Source of the DNA: Cymbidium sinense
Lineage: Eukaryota > Streptophyta > Magnoliopsida > Asparagales > Orchidaceae
Assembly: GCA_021442155.1 (NCBI GenBank)
Contig: CM038222.1
Location: forward strand, 58,502,266-58,566,265
Direction of reading: 5' to 3'
Length of the DNA: 64,000 nucleotides
In this document: in pieces, positions 22,301 to 37,300 of the stretch
Position numbering within the stretch: position 1 is the first letter of the stretch
Layout of the letters: each line of letters starts with the position of its first letter
Translations under genes and position numbers: made by a program
The notes under the pieces: model-generated
The model's input: only the letters and a program-made list of their open reading frames with translations
Told to the model about the DNA's origin: nothing
Databases searched by the model: none

Positions 22301-25300
22301 ATAATTAAGATCTCTTCATTCTAATAAGAGGTATTTATAGCCATTACTATCTTCAAAGAAAAATTCAAATATAAAATGGTACACGTTAATGTGAATTAAT
22401 CGCCCATTATTTTACAATCCAGATTTAAGCTATTATTTTATGTGGATTCAATTACAACATGTAATCTTTATTTTGTTAAAATTTGAATGGAGTTCTGAAG
22501 AAAATAAAATTTCACATAAATAAAAGATGAAATCATAAAATGGCTTGTTCAATAATTTATTCTTTTGATTTTCTTGTTTTGCTTGAGATCTTGTAAATGA
22601 CCAGCTCTAATTTAAGATCTTCATGATGACATCAACTCTCCCGAGCTCAATTGAAACAAATAGAGTTGAAATCTATTATCTTACTATTGTGAGGCTAAAG
22701 TCTATTTACCATGTGTTAATGGAGCTTATTCTTTGAACTAAAAAAGATCGAAGTTAGATTAATGGGTCCTTGCATGATATTATAATTGACTTAAGAGCTT
22801 CAATGCTGTTATATCTTTAAAGTTAATTAACAAGTGGAGGTTTTAATTCCTTATATGATATCTCTTCAATATTTATAATGGATGAGGGCTAGACAATCAA
22901 AATTTATAATTCTATTTTTCTTGAGAATTTTAAATGGACCAAGCTCGTGCTAATTTCTTTATATCCAGTAGTTTGATATTTCTTAATTAATCAATCATGC
23001 CTTATTTTATATTCTTTTTTTGTTTGATTATGATTTGATTTAAGCATATTGTAATTCTTATAAATATTGTTTCTTATATGGAGCTTTGAAAATCTTTTAG
23101 AAATGAGAATCTTTGATCGAAATAATAAATGAGTTTGTTACATTATATTGGTGTATTTTAGATTTATCTGATGGTGATTTTTTTTGTAGTTCTGATATAA
23201 TGAATTATGGCAAAATTGGTATAAATGTAAATCTTTCCAAACTTTACCTCTTAACATCCCAGAAATTTCTAAAATGATCTTACTTATGTGTCCATCATTT
23301 GTGGTAAAAGAGAAAATTTTAATTTAATTTTAATAATTTCCATATCTTTTTCAAAATATAGAGAAACTTAACATCTTTGAAACATTGATGGTTAAAGGGA
23401 CCGTAATTGCATATTATTTTAAAATAATTTGGAAATATAAAAGCATCATTTTTTTGACAAGGTAAGAAATAGATTTTTAGAATATATTATATAACAAAAA
23501 TATCATCATCTCGAATTTTAGTAATCTAAAATTTTGATAGTCTTCCAGGCTTATATAAGTAAAAGATTGTATATATAAACCTTGTTTGATAGTTTAGCTT
23601 TTTAAATTAAACATAGCTATTTTTTTGAATATCTCGTTTTAATAAGAAGGTCGATAAAATCTATCATATGATGATCCTTTCCAAAATAACTACACTGCAT
23701 GTAGCTTCATGATAGAATTCTAAGAGAAGATCGATGAATCATTGTTTTCCTTTTATATAAATATTCTTTAATCAAAATGTTTGAAAGTTATTGGTTTAAA
23801 GTGTTCAAGATAAATTAGGTACATTATAATCATCTAATTATTGATCTAATTCTAAAGAGAAATCATTTTTATTTAGCAAACATAGTATTCTCAATTCCAG
23901 CTTAAAATAGAACAAAAGAGTATTGTAAAATTCAACCCATTTTGTGCCTTGACTTAATTTTATTTAATTAATGAATTTTGTAAGAGATAGTATAAATGCC
24001 AAAGGATTGAATTACTGATAAAACTCTATTCATAAGTGGAATATCATTGTTTAACTTCATTTAACTTTTCACTAAAAATATAAGATGATTCTCAAAAATT
24101 CCACTATCCCATTCGAGCATCACACATAAAATTAAAAAAATCAAAAGTAAGGATTGGTCGTGATAGAACTTTAATTTGCTCAAAGGCCTTTTGCATTTAG
24201 TCAACAAAATTTATCTAATTTTAGTATCATGAGTTCTAATGATCAAAATTTTTAATAAATCTCAGATAAAAATGACATACCTAACTTAAACTTTAAATGA
24301 TAGATCTAAAATTGCTTTATAAGGATCTTTAAGTCAGTGGATATAATAAAGTAAAAGATTACCGATGCAAAAGAAACACTTTTAAAATTAATGTATAATT
24401 TATTTAAGTCAAAACTTTGTTGTTGTAGATGTTCATTTTCACTTGGTAAAATCAAATATTATACACAAAATTTACCTTATATGGTTTACATATTCATTAA
24501 TCTCATAAATAAGATTTGAAAGCGGCATGACAAAATTCATAAAGTCCATCGGGATCTTAAAAGTTGTCTTCTTTCTCTCCATTAAGATGATATCCACTTT
24601 TAGATCAATCTTTGAAAAAAATTTGCTTTTGATTAAATCTAACATATCATCTAATCGGGAATAAGAAACCATATTTGATAGTAATTTTATTTATTGATCA
24701 TTTCAACTTTGATACATGTTTAATATTTCTTTGGAATTAATATCTGAAACCAGCTAAGACTCTCTTGAATAAAACTTTCTTTAATAATTTCTTGTCTTTT
24801 AATCTCAACTTGAGTTCATCCTATAATGTATTAGAAGTCAGATAAAACTCAATAGCGTGTTGAATGTCTCGAGAGGTATTTCATCAGAATATCGTTAAAA
24901 TCAAAAACAAACCACAACTATTAGTCTAAGTATGACTTTTATATATGTAATATATATGAAGAAAGAAATCAAAAATTCTTTCATAAAAGCTCCAAAACCT
25001 ATTATTTTATCTTTGGGTCAAAGGAAGAGTAGGTGTTTTAAATAAGAATCGAAATGTTAATATTAGCAATCTAGATTTTCATGATAATTAATTGAAGTTT
25101 GGCATTTTCTTGATAAAACATGTTGAGTCGGTTGTTTTGTGTGTATGGAGGATGTTTTTTTACTTTATTGGTAGAGTTTAATAGTCTTATTATTATGTTT
25201 AAAACATGTATTTCTCTAGTGAATAACATTATATCATATAATGAGCAAGTCTAGAGAATATGATGTTTTAGGAGAACATCACACCAAATTTGATCAGATC

Positions 25301-28300
25301 TATTTTAATAGAACTAAACCGTGATGGGAAGAGATGTATGATTTACTAACAAATACTTGGTGAGGTTGATTTTAGGTTGGCTGGATTTTGTGTTGAATGA
25401 CATTCAAGCTCCCATTTATCTTGATACATTTCTTTTCATTACACAAAACATACACGCTAAAATGTTCTTCTCTTAATCTATCTCATTTTTTTTTTATAGA
25501 CAATCACATTAACATCATCTAATTCATTCTTCATCGAGATAATGAGTCATAAACTTCTAGATTATCATCTATTGGATTTTCAACTTCTAAAATAAGATTT
25601 GCTTTACATTGATTTTGCATGACCATTTATGACATTTAAAACATATTACTTCTAATGTTCTTAGCTTCCTTGATTGAAATTTTAGGCATTGATGATAGGA
25701 TGAATCTTTAGTTTTAGAGAGAGTGATTTCTTTTGTTGCCAATAATGCGTAATGAAATCTTTCTAAGATTGTATTGAATAATTAACTTCATTTCTAATGT
25801 TTTGTCCAATAATTTATTGGTTAATTGCCAACATTATCGCAATGTCTTAAACTAGATCTTCAAAGTAAAATATTAGTTCTGAGATAATTACTCTCAGTTA
25901 ATAATTAACTATCAGCTCTTATCATGATTTCTGATAGTACTTTGCTTTTTAACATTTCTTTCATTTCTATCCAAGTGTTTGTCCTTCCTAATCTTTGTTC
26001 TTTTTCTAAAGTATTTGTCAAAATAAATTTTAGCATGCTTATATTTTTTTAATTTTATATCATCCATTTTATATATCAAAGAGTCATCTATTTGAACTAA
26101 TCGAGAAATTTATTTGGGTCATGTATACCATCATAAGTTAACTCTCTTCTTGAGATGGATCATTGAGTCTTATAATCTTAAAATAATTTTTCTCCCCTAT
26201 CACCATTTTAAGAATTGATGCTTTCTAAGTGGTTGATTTTCTACATGGTTTGGATATGAATCTTCTTCATCATCTATTGGCATTTGGCAAGTATTGAGTT
26301 GATTTTCTATTATTTTGTAGATCTATAAGAGTTTCATTTTGTTGTTTAAGTTCTTTATTTGATTACTTTTACTTTCTTTCTTTTGAGTTTTTAATTCATT
26401 ATCTTGGATCCTAAGATCAATATTCAATCAAATTTTCAACTTGATCTTGAGAGATAGATTTTGGTCTGAGATTTTTTTTTAAAGAAAAAAAGATATATGA
26501 AAAGAAATCAATGAAAAAAAGAAAAAATTTTAAAAAAAAAAACAAGTATATAATTGTCTGATGAAGTGAAATATTAATAGAGAACTTCCGGGTGAGGAGG
26601 GGCAATACCATTTAAATCTCAAGCTCTCAGACGGTTTAGGTTTTTTTTGACAAAGTTCTTACTTTAAAATCACTTGGGTTTAACACACTTATATTATGCA
26701 TGCATATTTTTTATTTTTTAATGCAATGAAAAAAAAAATGCCCAAGTTTATCAAGACTCTTTTTTTTTTATTAAGAAAACAAATTATCATAAGTTAATTA
26801 AAGAAACTTCTAAAATTAACCATAAACAATAACAAAGATAATAAAGCAAAAATTAGATTTTAATTTACACTAATTGGGTTGTTTTAGTGAAGAACTACCT
26901 CACTAAGGTGCTCTCTTAATTTTTTTTTCTTTTTTTTTTTTTTTTGGGGGGAGGTGCACGTTCACAATTGAAAATGGCTAATATATAATAGCTTACCAAT
27001 TAAAATTTTATCTATCACCATAAGCAAGCGATATATATCTTTCCAAGCTAAACTATCATATAAAGAAAATTAATTAACCTCAAGTCCAAGAAAAACTCAC
27101 AAGTTTAAAAAAGTCCGACACTTGATGCTCCCTTGTTGAAAAACTTTTGACCAAATTTGCTCCTTCCACCGCTCATAAATTTGATGGGTGGGCTCTTTCT
27201 TTTGATGAGATTGAGAGAATGAAATTGGAGGTGAAGGAAGAGGATATGTTAAATAGCTCATGAGGATTCAAGTTTGCTGTTCTCAAAGAATAACTCAAAA
27301 TTTTGTAATTGAAATCTCTTTCATTCTAGTAAGAGTGGTATTTATTTATAGTCATTACAAACATCTTTCAAAGAATTCAAACATAGGGAAAATGTATTGT
27401 ATATTAATGTGAAGATTAAATTCGCCGTTATTTTATTAGATTCAAATACCTCCTTATGTTTGAATTTTAAATGCAAAATTTCAAACATGGGTTTCTAGAA
27501 AATTAAAATTTACATAAATAAAAGATGAAATCATAAAATGGGCTACAATGAAATTTTCTTTCTTGAATTTTCTTGACTTTAGATCTTGTAAATGGACCTT
27601 GAACTTTAATTTCTGGATCATCATGATGTTCTACATCAGTTAGAGAGAGAAATCTCTCTACTTTAGAGAGAGAGAGAGGGTGAGAGTTGTTTTTTGTAAG
27701 GATGGAGGTTGAATTATTGAAGGTTTGAGTGTTGTGAGTTAGTCTGATTTGGAGGGTGATTAGCTTGGGGTTTCAAACAAAACAAGAGCTGTAAAAAATG
27801 GGAGGCGATGAAAGGATGAAGGAGAGTAGCGGAGGGACTCGATTGGGACGCTTCTACATGCAAGCTTAGAAGTTAGTTGACCCAGTTGAGGTGTAGTTGC
27901 AGGTGTCATAGGAATGGGAGGGGCTCATGCTTAGGAGTTTGGAGATTGCAAAGGCTGAAAAGTGCTCAACGTGATGAGGAACGACTACTAAAGTGAGGAG
28001 CTGAGGCAATGAGTGTGTATAATTGTGAGGGTCAGCACAAGCAAACGACGAGCTAGAGTTGGTCACAATCGAAAGGGAGCAGACGAGGTGTTTAGTGGGT
28101 TTTGTAGGAATGGAAAGAGGCAACTCGAGAGGCGAGATTGGAAGAGTAGCTTGTGTGAGTGATGGAGAGAGGGTGAGGACTCGTGTGTGTTGGTCGGCGA
28201 GTTAAGGTGAGGCTAGACAGCAGCGACAGTGTCAAGTGAGAGGGGTTGGGTGCGGGTTACATGGGGGAAGAGCGGGCCGTTGGGTTAAGGAGAGGCTGAC

Positions 28301-31300
28301 AATCTTGCAGGAAATGAGAGAGAGAAAAGTATTGCATTAATTAGAATCTCGAGGAGAAGAAAAAACAGTAGGAGTGGGAAAACAAAATTCTTTTTGATTT
28401 TTTATTTTCGTGTGACATGTGACAGTTCATGGTTTGCTCATTTTTGTATTGGATAAACTTTTTTAAAATTCTTATCGAATAATTTGGGCAGTGGGAGTAC
28501 GGGGCAACCGAAGTTTGATGAATCACACATGACAAGCAGTGAGGAGGTACAGGACAACCAAAGTTTCACAAATCACATGTGACGAGCAGAATCACATGTG
28601 ATAAGAGCAGTAAGCTGTAGGGGGCGGGGGAAGGCCGGCGGGGTGGTGAAGGTATGTTAATAAAATTCAAATTAATATTAGTAGATTATGTTAAATATTA
28701 TGAATCTCATATCTTAACATAAATCAATATCTAATTAATATAAATTTATTCTCATTTTTATTTAACTTACTTTGAATACAAACTAAATTATATGTATAAC
28801 AGTGTTAATAATAATAATAATACAGCATAATTTTATATCTTGAAATTATATATACATATAATCATTTTTTGTTAATTTTTTTATCATTTTCAAATTTTTG
28901 GTGCATTTACAAGTTACACAACATTGTCTTGGAAAGCATACAAATTTTAGTAAATTTTCTCATGCGACAACCTCAAATCATGACATGAATTCCTGCCCCA
29001 AGTCCGGATGGAAAAGAGGGTGGATGAATGACCAAAATGATAAAATTTATTCAAAATTTCAATCACATTATTTAATCCTTTAAATTATTGTGTTAATGCT
29101 TTGCTCCCTAGTTTACATCTGGTACTGAATACACGAAAATGCAACGTAATTTAAAAAAAAAAGGATAAATAAGCGCGATTCCAAATACGCGGACGATGCA
29201 AAGAAGTTAGTCCCTAAACTAATGTTAAAGATCTGAATATTGACTGCGGATAAATCTAATTGAATTACTGATATTACTGCTCATAAAAATATTTTACGGT
29301 TCAAAACTGAATAAGTTGAAACGCTGAGATCGATACTTTTAAACCTCAGATATTCAAAAGGGTTAGAACCTGTGAAAAGGTAGATGATTATAACGTCATA
29401 CAATTAGTAAAATATTTTGAGATAAAATTATACTTTTAAAAATATCATTTGCTCAAGACATCAACGTTAAGGTGTATTTTACGCCCCCAACAGTCAAGCA
29501 AGTATAAGCTCAAAATAAAAATTTTAGAACAACAATATGGATGATACAAAGATACCCTCAATAAAAGATTTATCGAGGAGGATTTGAAACATATTTAGAG
29601 CCTAGTGTGCCTGGCCTGGCTACATTCGGAAATGACTAATAAGCGAGACTATATTGATTTCGCTCTAAATGATTTCCTTAGAATAATACTTTATTTAAAA
29701 AGTATTTTAAATATTATTACTATAAAAACGATCTAAGAAAAAACACAATTCGATTATTTTTAACAGAAGTTAGAAATCGCTAGATCAGAAAGATTGTAGT
29801 CATTCAAATGAAGTTTTAAGTGATCCAACACCATTATTGCTTGGATTTTAAGATAAAAGATCAGTAATAAAATAAATCAAATTATCGTCCTAAGATTTGA
29901 TTTGATCACTCAAGAACACAAATAAAAATATTTTTAAGAAAGTTACAGTAATTAAGACTTGCTCATAAAAAAGTTAATATTATGTAAAAAAAAGTAATCA
30001 GTTTAAATTCTAAATCATAAAAATGGCTCTGAGAACTGCCGTTAAAAAACTTCTTAATAAAAAATAATACAATGAGCACAAGAAGATAAAAGAAATAAAA
30101 AACATTATTATAAAATTTAGTTTGGATAAAAAACTGAGAATTGGGAGATATAAAGTCGACCTAGAATTCTTAAAAAAGAATATACGACGAAAAGATTTAA
30201 ATTTTTAAACATGATTTATAACAAATTGATACCAAAAAAGAAAGACAGATGATAAGCTAACCAAAGTGATGTAAGTAGAAGAAAGTTATTCCAGTCAAAT
30301 TATACAGATAAAAAAGTACATTACGATAATAAATGCTTTTCAAAAAAAGATATTGAAAAATAGTAGAGAGATATTTGATAAACTTTCACCAATGATCCGA
30401 ACGATCGATTGATTTTAAGAAACCTTAATACTCTAAATAAAAAATAGAATTTTATTTTTATCGTCCGGATTAATAAATCTGGAAGCTAGAGTAAGTTAAA
30501 AGAAAATGCAAGTGAAAAACCCGACGATATTCCAATATATGGAAACGCTTAGAGATCAAGGAATTTCGCTTACAACCTTTTTAATGCTATTTTAAAAGAC
30601 TAAAAGATGTCGACGAGTGGAAAGAAAGAGTTTGTTGTCCTTATATTTAAGAATAATGGTGATGCACAAGAGTGTGCAAATTATAGAATTAAGTTAACGT
30701 CACATTAAAACATTACGGAGAGAATCGAGACAAAGTTTACCACGCGATACAAAAAAGTTTCAATCAATTATCTCTATGCCGTAGATCTACTATGGATGCT
30801 ATACATTTGTTAAAGAGGTATTTATGGAGAAGCATGAGAAAAGGAGGATTTACATATAGATATTTATTGATTTGGGAGAAAGCTTATGATAAAGTTTCAA
30901 GAGATGTTTTCTTGAGAGTTCTGTGAACATATAATGGAATTAATATCGCCATATCAACGATACGATTACTGGGAATAAGCATTACTGTGTCCAAACACAA
31001 GGAGGATTGACAAAATATTTTCCCATTTCAATCTGGATTACATCAAGATCAACTTTAAGCCCTAATCTTTTAGTTTTGGGTTATGATGTTCTTACTGTAC
31101 ATTTATAGAAAGATGTACCTGGTGTATGCTAACATTCTTCAGCATGATAAGAGAGGGAGTCCAAGAAAACTTGAATTATGGAGGTCAACATTGAGGTCTA
31201 AAGCGTTTTGTTAAGGATCTAAACTCAATGTATGGGAGTGTAATTTAGTTATAGAAGTTCATAAGGGTTTTACACATTGTAACAAGTCATTAATAAGAGT

Positions 31301-34300
31301 GATTTATCTGTATTATTTAGGCTCTTGTTCAAAAAATGATGGTGAAACAGATTGAGATGCGTTACAAGAGAATTCAAGTTGGATGGTCAAGGCTGGAGGA
31401 ATGCATCCTGCCTCACGGGTGTGATAGAAAAGTTTCACCCACTTAAAAAAATTCTTATAAATTATAAGACCTGAACGACCATATGCGCGTAATATCAAAC
31501 AAAAAAGAAAGCTAAGCTGGGAGACCTGTGGATGAGTGGCTTTACCTTAGATAAAATGCTAAATGAGTATGTTCTGGAAAAAAAAGTAGGGAAAATTCCC
31601 GATGCGTATAAGATTGAGAGAGTCGCCTGATGGTCTGCACATAAAGCATTTGTCCGACATAACCCGCCAGAGCAGTGATTTACAAAAAAGATGGCCTTTA
31701 AAGAAAAGACATTCTCAAAAGTAATAAAAAAAAATGAATCATCAAAGAAGACACATAATACTAATAATGAAACTGAGACAATTTGGACCTACCAATGGAG
31801 GCAGGCTGTTGCTGTCATAAACCCGCAATATGATTTTCGGTTTTGAGGAATTTAACATTCATGTATAACACACCATTCATCTTGAGCACAAGGACTTAAA
31901 CATCGACTAGATGATTTTAGCTCACATTACACGATATCGCATCAATCGATCGAGATGATTTTAGCTCACATTACACGATATCGCATCAATAGCTCGCAGA
32001 ATTTGCGATCGCCGATCAAATCCATTGCCAAACAGCATCACTAGTAAATTTCATGTGACAGATCAACAATCCATTTCACAAAAAGACGGTGTTTGATGAT
32101 ATATCTCAATCTTAATCCCCAATATTTATTAAAGCTCATCTTTAATCGTCGATACATGATGATACTTCTATCCATCTAGAATTGCCTCTAGACGCATCAA
32201 GATGATTTATTTTATGATTGGACAACACCTTGAGTGATTTTGCTCGCAAATTGAGGTATTTCAAACTCAATTTCTGCGATGTCACATCCGTTGTCGATCA
32301 ATCTCACCATAAATAATCGACCTGCCTTATGGAGTTTATACAAAGGTCAACATAATAATACCCTGATAATGATATCCCTTGACATCCCTATCCCTAATGA
32401 TGCAGTTTATAATTCACCAAATCTTCAGCTGCTATTCAGCCAGAGTTGATCAAATAACTTAGTATATTAGCTTTGGTTACTTTGATATGACGATATCAAA
32501 CCAAACATGCAATAACATTGGGCATCTATATTTAAAAAAATGTGTAACCTTTAAATATCAGAACTGACATAGTGTAATAAACAAAAAGAAATATGACTTT
32601 AGCCCAAGTTACAACTTCATGCATACGAGCTCGACAAAAATGGAGAAAAAACATGTCAGTAAGCTGCTGAAACAATACTAGGAATATGAATCAAATGCTA
32701 GAGCACAATGGTGGGAAAAAAACAATCATGTATTAGTTGTAACAACAAAATAGTTTAAGGTTCTACTGAAGTACCAATGCATAAAAAAGTCAGATAAATT
32801 GAAAAGCTGAATCTCAAAGAATCTCAAAGAATTGATGAATGCATGGAAAAGAGGTCTTCACTGAAATTAAAGCCAGATGCTGACTCGAAGTTATATACCT
32901 TATTAAAGGGACTGTAGTTTTCCTCATTCTTGACGAGCCATGGGAGTGGAGATACTCAGACCTTCATAGAACAATCAGAATACTATAATTAAGGCAATAC
33001 CCGGAAATAACACCCCAATTATAAATAAATAGCGCACATTAAGCATGATAATGCCGACTCCACATATTATGAATCTATTAGCAAAGGTAACTTACGGCTT
33101 CATTGCTAATGCTGTATTCATCCCTTCAGTAAGCGTCTGTTCCCCAATACATGCATGAAGCTGGACTATCGCTGGCATGATACTCTAGCAAAACCCAAGG
33201 CTGCATGTTTGATAAAGAGCATAAATTACAGCTCAATCTTGAAATAAAAATGCAAATAAACCAAAATATTGAAACAAATAAAGATGTGACGGAGATATGA
33301 TGCTGCTGAAAAGAGGAAAAATGAATAGAATAAAGGATCCGCATACACAACTTTGAACAGTCTGCGTCAAGAAAGAACAGTCATAATTGGCCTCACCAAT
33401 AATTTCATTTATCAAATCAACAAAAAAATTAATAACCAATGCTTCAAATACAATCTATGAATGTCTATTTATAGAAATAAGGTCAGAAAGATAAGATTAA
33501 ATAATTTGAAATTAAATATAATCATATATTTAACTAAATCCAATCCTAAACAATTCGAATTTAAATATAAAATTAATAAAAAAATTCATTCTCATTTGAG
33601 ATTAAAAATTCATGAAATAAGCCCATAAATAATAATTAAATAAAACAAATTAAAATAAATTCTAAAATAACCCAAATCAATTTTTGCATCATCAATTCCC
33701 TTAGGCGTGATATAACTCTTCTCTTAAAGAATTAAATACTGCAGACACAGTGGACGGGGAGTTGAAACTGGCTAACAGAGCGAACGAAGATCTCCGAAAT
33801 AACCTCTATACAAAATATTAGCTAGCTTGGGCTAAAGAAGACTCAAAAGAGCTTGAAACTACGCAAGATACTTAGGTTCAGACCGACATATCAGATAATG
33901 ATCTCCAAGGTGGTATCATAATATTATCCGGAGGTATGGTCCCAATATGACACAATAGGGCTGTAATAAAGCCCAACATTGCAGTGGGTAAGTAGCACCT
34001 CTGGAGATAGCATGAACTACATGTGAACAATCTCAAACATAGGAAAAACGAGAATGGCTCATTGGTAATGGTGAAGGAAATGGAGGATACTGTTCAAATA
34101 TGGGTGGAAATTAGGATTCGAGAAATGGCACTAGGATATTTTGGGCTCTCAATGAGGTCATGGTGGTAATGATGATGTAGATAGAGGCAGGATTGATGGT
34201 GGAACATGTAAGGAGATTTCAGGTTGTGACTTGAAAAGGCTTGAGGGTGCAGTTAGGGAGACTATTTTGATGGTTTTGATATGGTGACTTAGTGGTTTGA

Positions 34301-37300
34301 GCAATAATTTTGCTGAGGGTCTGTTCTGACCGTGGGTGGGATTTAAGATTCGAGAAATGGTGTTATGATATTTTGGGTGCTCAAACGAGATTGGAGGCCT
34401 TGGTGATGACGTAGATAGGGGTAGGATTGATGGTAGAATATGTAGAGTAATTACAGGTTGTAAAGTGAGAAGGTTTTTTGAGGGTGGTGGGGTCATGAAG
34501 CTATTTCGATGGTTTTGGTTTTGTGATGTGGTGCCTAAACAGTAATTTTGCCAATGATTTGTATTGTGGGCAGATGGGACATAATGAAAGCACAAATCTA
34601 CTCTATAAGTAGTAACCTACCTATTTCTTTGTTAAGAAAATCCCAGGATTCTCATGAGGGTGGGTCATAAATTTGTGTGAGTAACATAAATAATAATATT
34701 TTAAAAGTTATAATAATTATTATAAAAAACATTACAGTAAAATGAACCATAATAAAAGACAGAAGGGCAATGCCATTTGTATGTCACAATTTGCATGCAA
34801 ATTGCATGAAGCAGGTGCGGGTCAATGATTTTGCGGACGAGACGCATAGGTGACTAGCACATGCAGTGGCATGTAGAGGAGGAGCAGCAGAGATAGATTA
34901 ATAGAGAAGTTAAGGGATGCGAACACTAATGAAAGTTGTTGCTGAGTATGGTGATAGCAAATATGGGAGAGTTGAATGTTGATCAAAGTAGATTTTGGCT
35001 TCCACAACTGAGATAGTGAAATAAAATGGTAAGCGTCGGCAATGGGAACATTATAAGATTATGTAGATGATGGGTTTTAATATAGGATTAGGCAAGTGGG
35101 TGTGAACTATTAGCATGTGAGATAAGACATGATTACTACGGGCTTAGCACAATTTTATAACAAGTAAATGATGGGAGTATAGAAGGGTTACTTAATCAGA
35201 ATTGCCAAAAAAAACTGCGTTAGGTAAAATAAAAAAAATATCTTCGAGTACAAGCTCAATTGGCATGCCTAGCCTGAAGATTGGTAAAAATCTAAGAGTG
35301 ATAATAAAATTCTCTTTACAGCATCATCTAGGGAATAAGATATAAAACCACCTATCTGCTAGTACGTTCTTAGAAGGCTCTCATCTGAATCAAAAGGATA
35401 CAATGAATTATGACCATGTCTTCACAATTAAGAGAGAGGAACACCCAAAATACAAGGATCAATATCCACATTAATTATAAGAGATGTAGATGGTGAAGAC
35501 AAAGGAATAGTAGAGGCTATTAACTCAATGTGGCTTCTAAAAAATCAATTGGTCCTAGAATTAGAGAAAAAATATCCATGGATGAAAGAGTAGCAATCAT
35601 TAAAGGACTATGATTACCAAAAAAAACAGATCCCAATGAATATAAAATTGATTGATTGAATTATGAAAATATAACCTAGGAAAAGCTAGCCAAATGAGGG
35701 TGATAAGAAGTTCCTTGGAGGTATCAAATTAAGGAGCAACTTCAACAACCACATCAGGTAACAGCTGACATAATATGCATGATAATAAAAGAGCAAAGGA
35801 TAATGTTATAAGTATTAATAGATGTGGAGATAGAATTATAGCTTTAAAGAATATTGTTGATACTAAGATTATCAATGTTATAAGTGTCATGCTCCTCAGT
35901 AGGTTTGGAGGTAAGCTCAAAAGAAAATTTTTGGAATGAATTAGAGGGATTAATACAAAGAATCTCTTGAAGAAAAGAAAGTATTTATTGGGGAGATTTA
36001 AATGGAGCGTGTTGGTAGAGTGGTAGAAGATTTTAAAAGTATTTAATTTGGAGAGAAGGTAGGAGACTATATTAGATTTTCAAATTTTACGATTAGAATA
36101 TAATACTCTATTTAAGAAAAGAGATGAACATATTATTACTTATAAAATGGATCTAAGAAAACACGATTGATCATTTTTGATAAGAAAAATAGATCGTTTA
36201 GATTGTAAAGATCAGTAATGTCATTCTAGTGAAATTTTAAGCATCAACATCGAATTATTTTTTTAGATTTTAAGAAAAAGGTTGTAAGAGAAAAAATAAA
36301 TTATATTCCAGATTGGGGACACTTAAATAACACAAATAAAAATATTTTAAGAAGCTACAAGAAATTTGGGATGTTCATATAAATTAGAGTTTGGGATGTT
36401 CATATAAGCTAACGCATGAAAAAAAATATCGTGAAATTTAAGTAAAAGATGGCGAATCAAAAGAAAAATTTCTTTTAATAAGAATTGGTGTGATGTGAGC
36501 AAAAGAAAAGATAAGAATAAGCAAGATTATAAAACTTTAGATGTAAAACTGAGAATTGGGAAAGATATAAACTACCGTAGAGATTCTAAGAACGCAATAT
36601 ATGACGAAAAATTTAATTTTTTAGTGATTTATACATATAGAAGGTGAAAAATGTATGATAAGTTAAATTAAACCAAAGAGATAGAGAAGTAAAGGCATAT
36701 AAGGAGGGGTATTATGAAAATAATAAAAGATTTTTTTTAGAAAAGATATTGAAAATAGGTGGATGATGTATTTTAATAAACTTTTAATGAAGGATCCGAA
36801 AGTACGATTTTAGAACCTTAATACCCTAAACAAAAATAGAATTTCATTTTATCGTCAGTATTAGTAATCAAGTTAGTGAAGCTTTAAAGAAAATGAAATG
36901 TGGAAAAGCAATGGGACCGGATAATATTCCAATAGAATGTGGAAATGTTTAGGAGATCAAGGAATTTCTTGGCTTACAAATCTTTTAATGTTATTTTAAA
37001 GACAAAAGATGTCGATGAGTGGAGAAAGAGTTTGTTGTTCTATATTTAAGAATAAAGGTGATGCACAAGAATGAGCAAATTATAGAGGAATTAAGTTAAT
37101 GTGTCATACATTAAAATTATGGGAGAGAGTAATTGAGCAGCATGATGTGTGATACGTAAGTTTCTCACAATCTTTGGTTTCATGCGGATAGATCTACTAT
37201 GGATGCTATACATTTGTTAAGAGATTTGATGGAGAAGCATAGAAAAATAAGAAGGATCTACATATGATATTTATTGATTTGAGAAAACTTATGATAAAGT

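Larger units (their letters stand above)
22270..27650 (-). mobile_element. Ty3/gypsy retrotransposon, degraded
   Basis: Two similar direct repeats of about 350 bp (about 22290-22640 and 27300-27645) share 'catt.taataagagg' type words, 'cataaataaaagatgaaatc' and 'agatcttgtaaatg' in order and are read as LTRs. Between them, on the minus strand, are a reverse-transcriptase fragment at 24472-24672 (SRLDDMLDLIKSK, FFSKIDL) and an integrase zinc-finger region at about 23640-23730 (a YFGKDH-like segment). This is gypsy order for a minus-strand element. Stops and frameshifts are everywhere. Exact LTR ends and target duplications were not resolved. Confidence 0.7.

Noticed and set aside
27866..28123. 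85-codon frame in the G-rich island
   Set aside because: No motif, no splice or start context; length is expected by chance in GC-richer DNA.
28496..28610. CRISPR-like array
   Set aside because: Only two or three imperfect repeats without uniform spacers, in a plant nuclear genome.
34158..34595. 145-codon Pro/Ser-rich minus-strand frame
   Set aside because: Spans the 230-bp tandem repeat and shows the same text twice; no domain.
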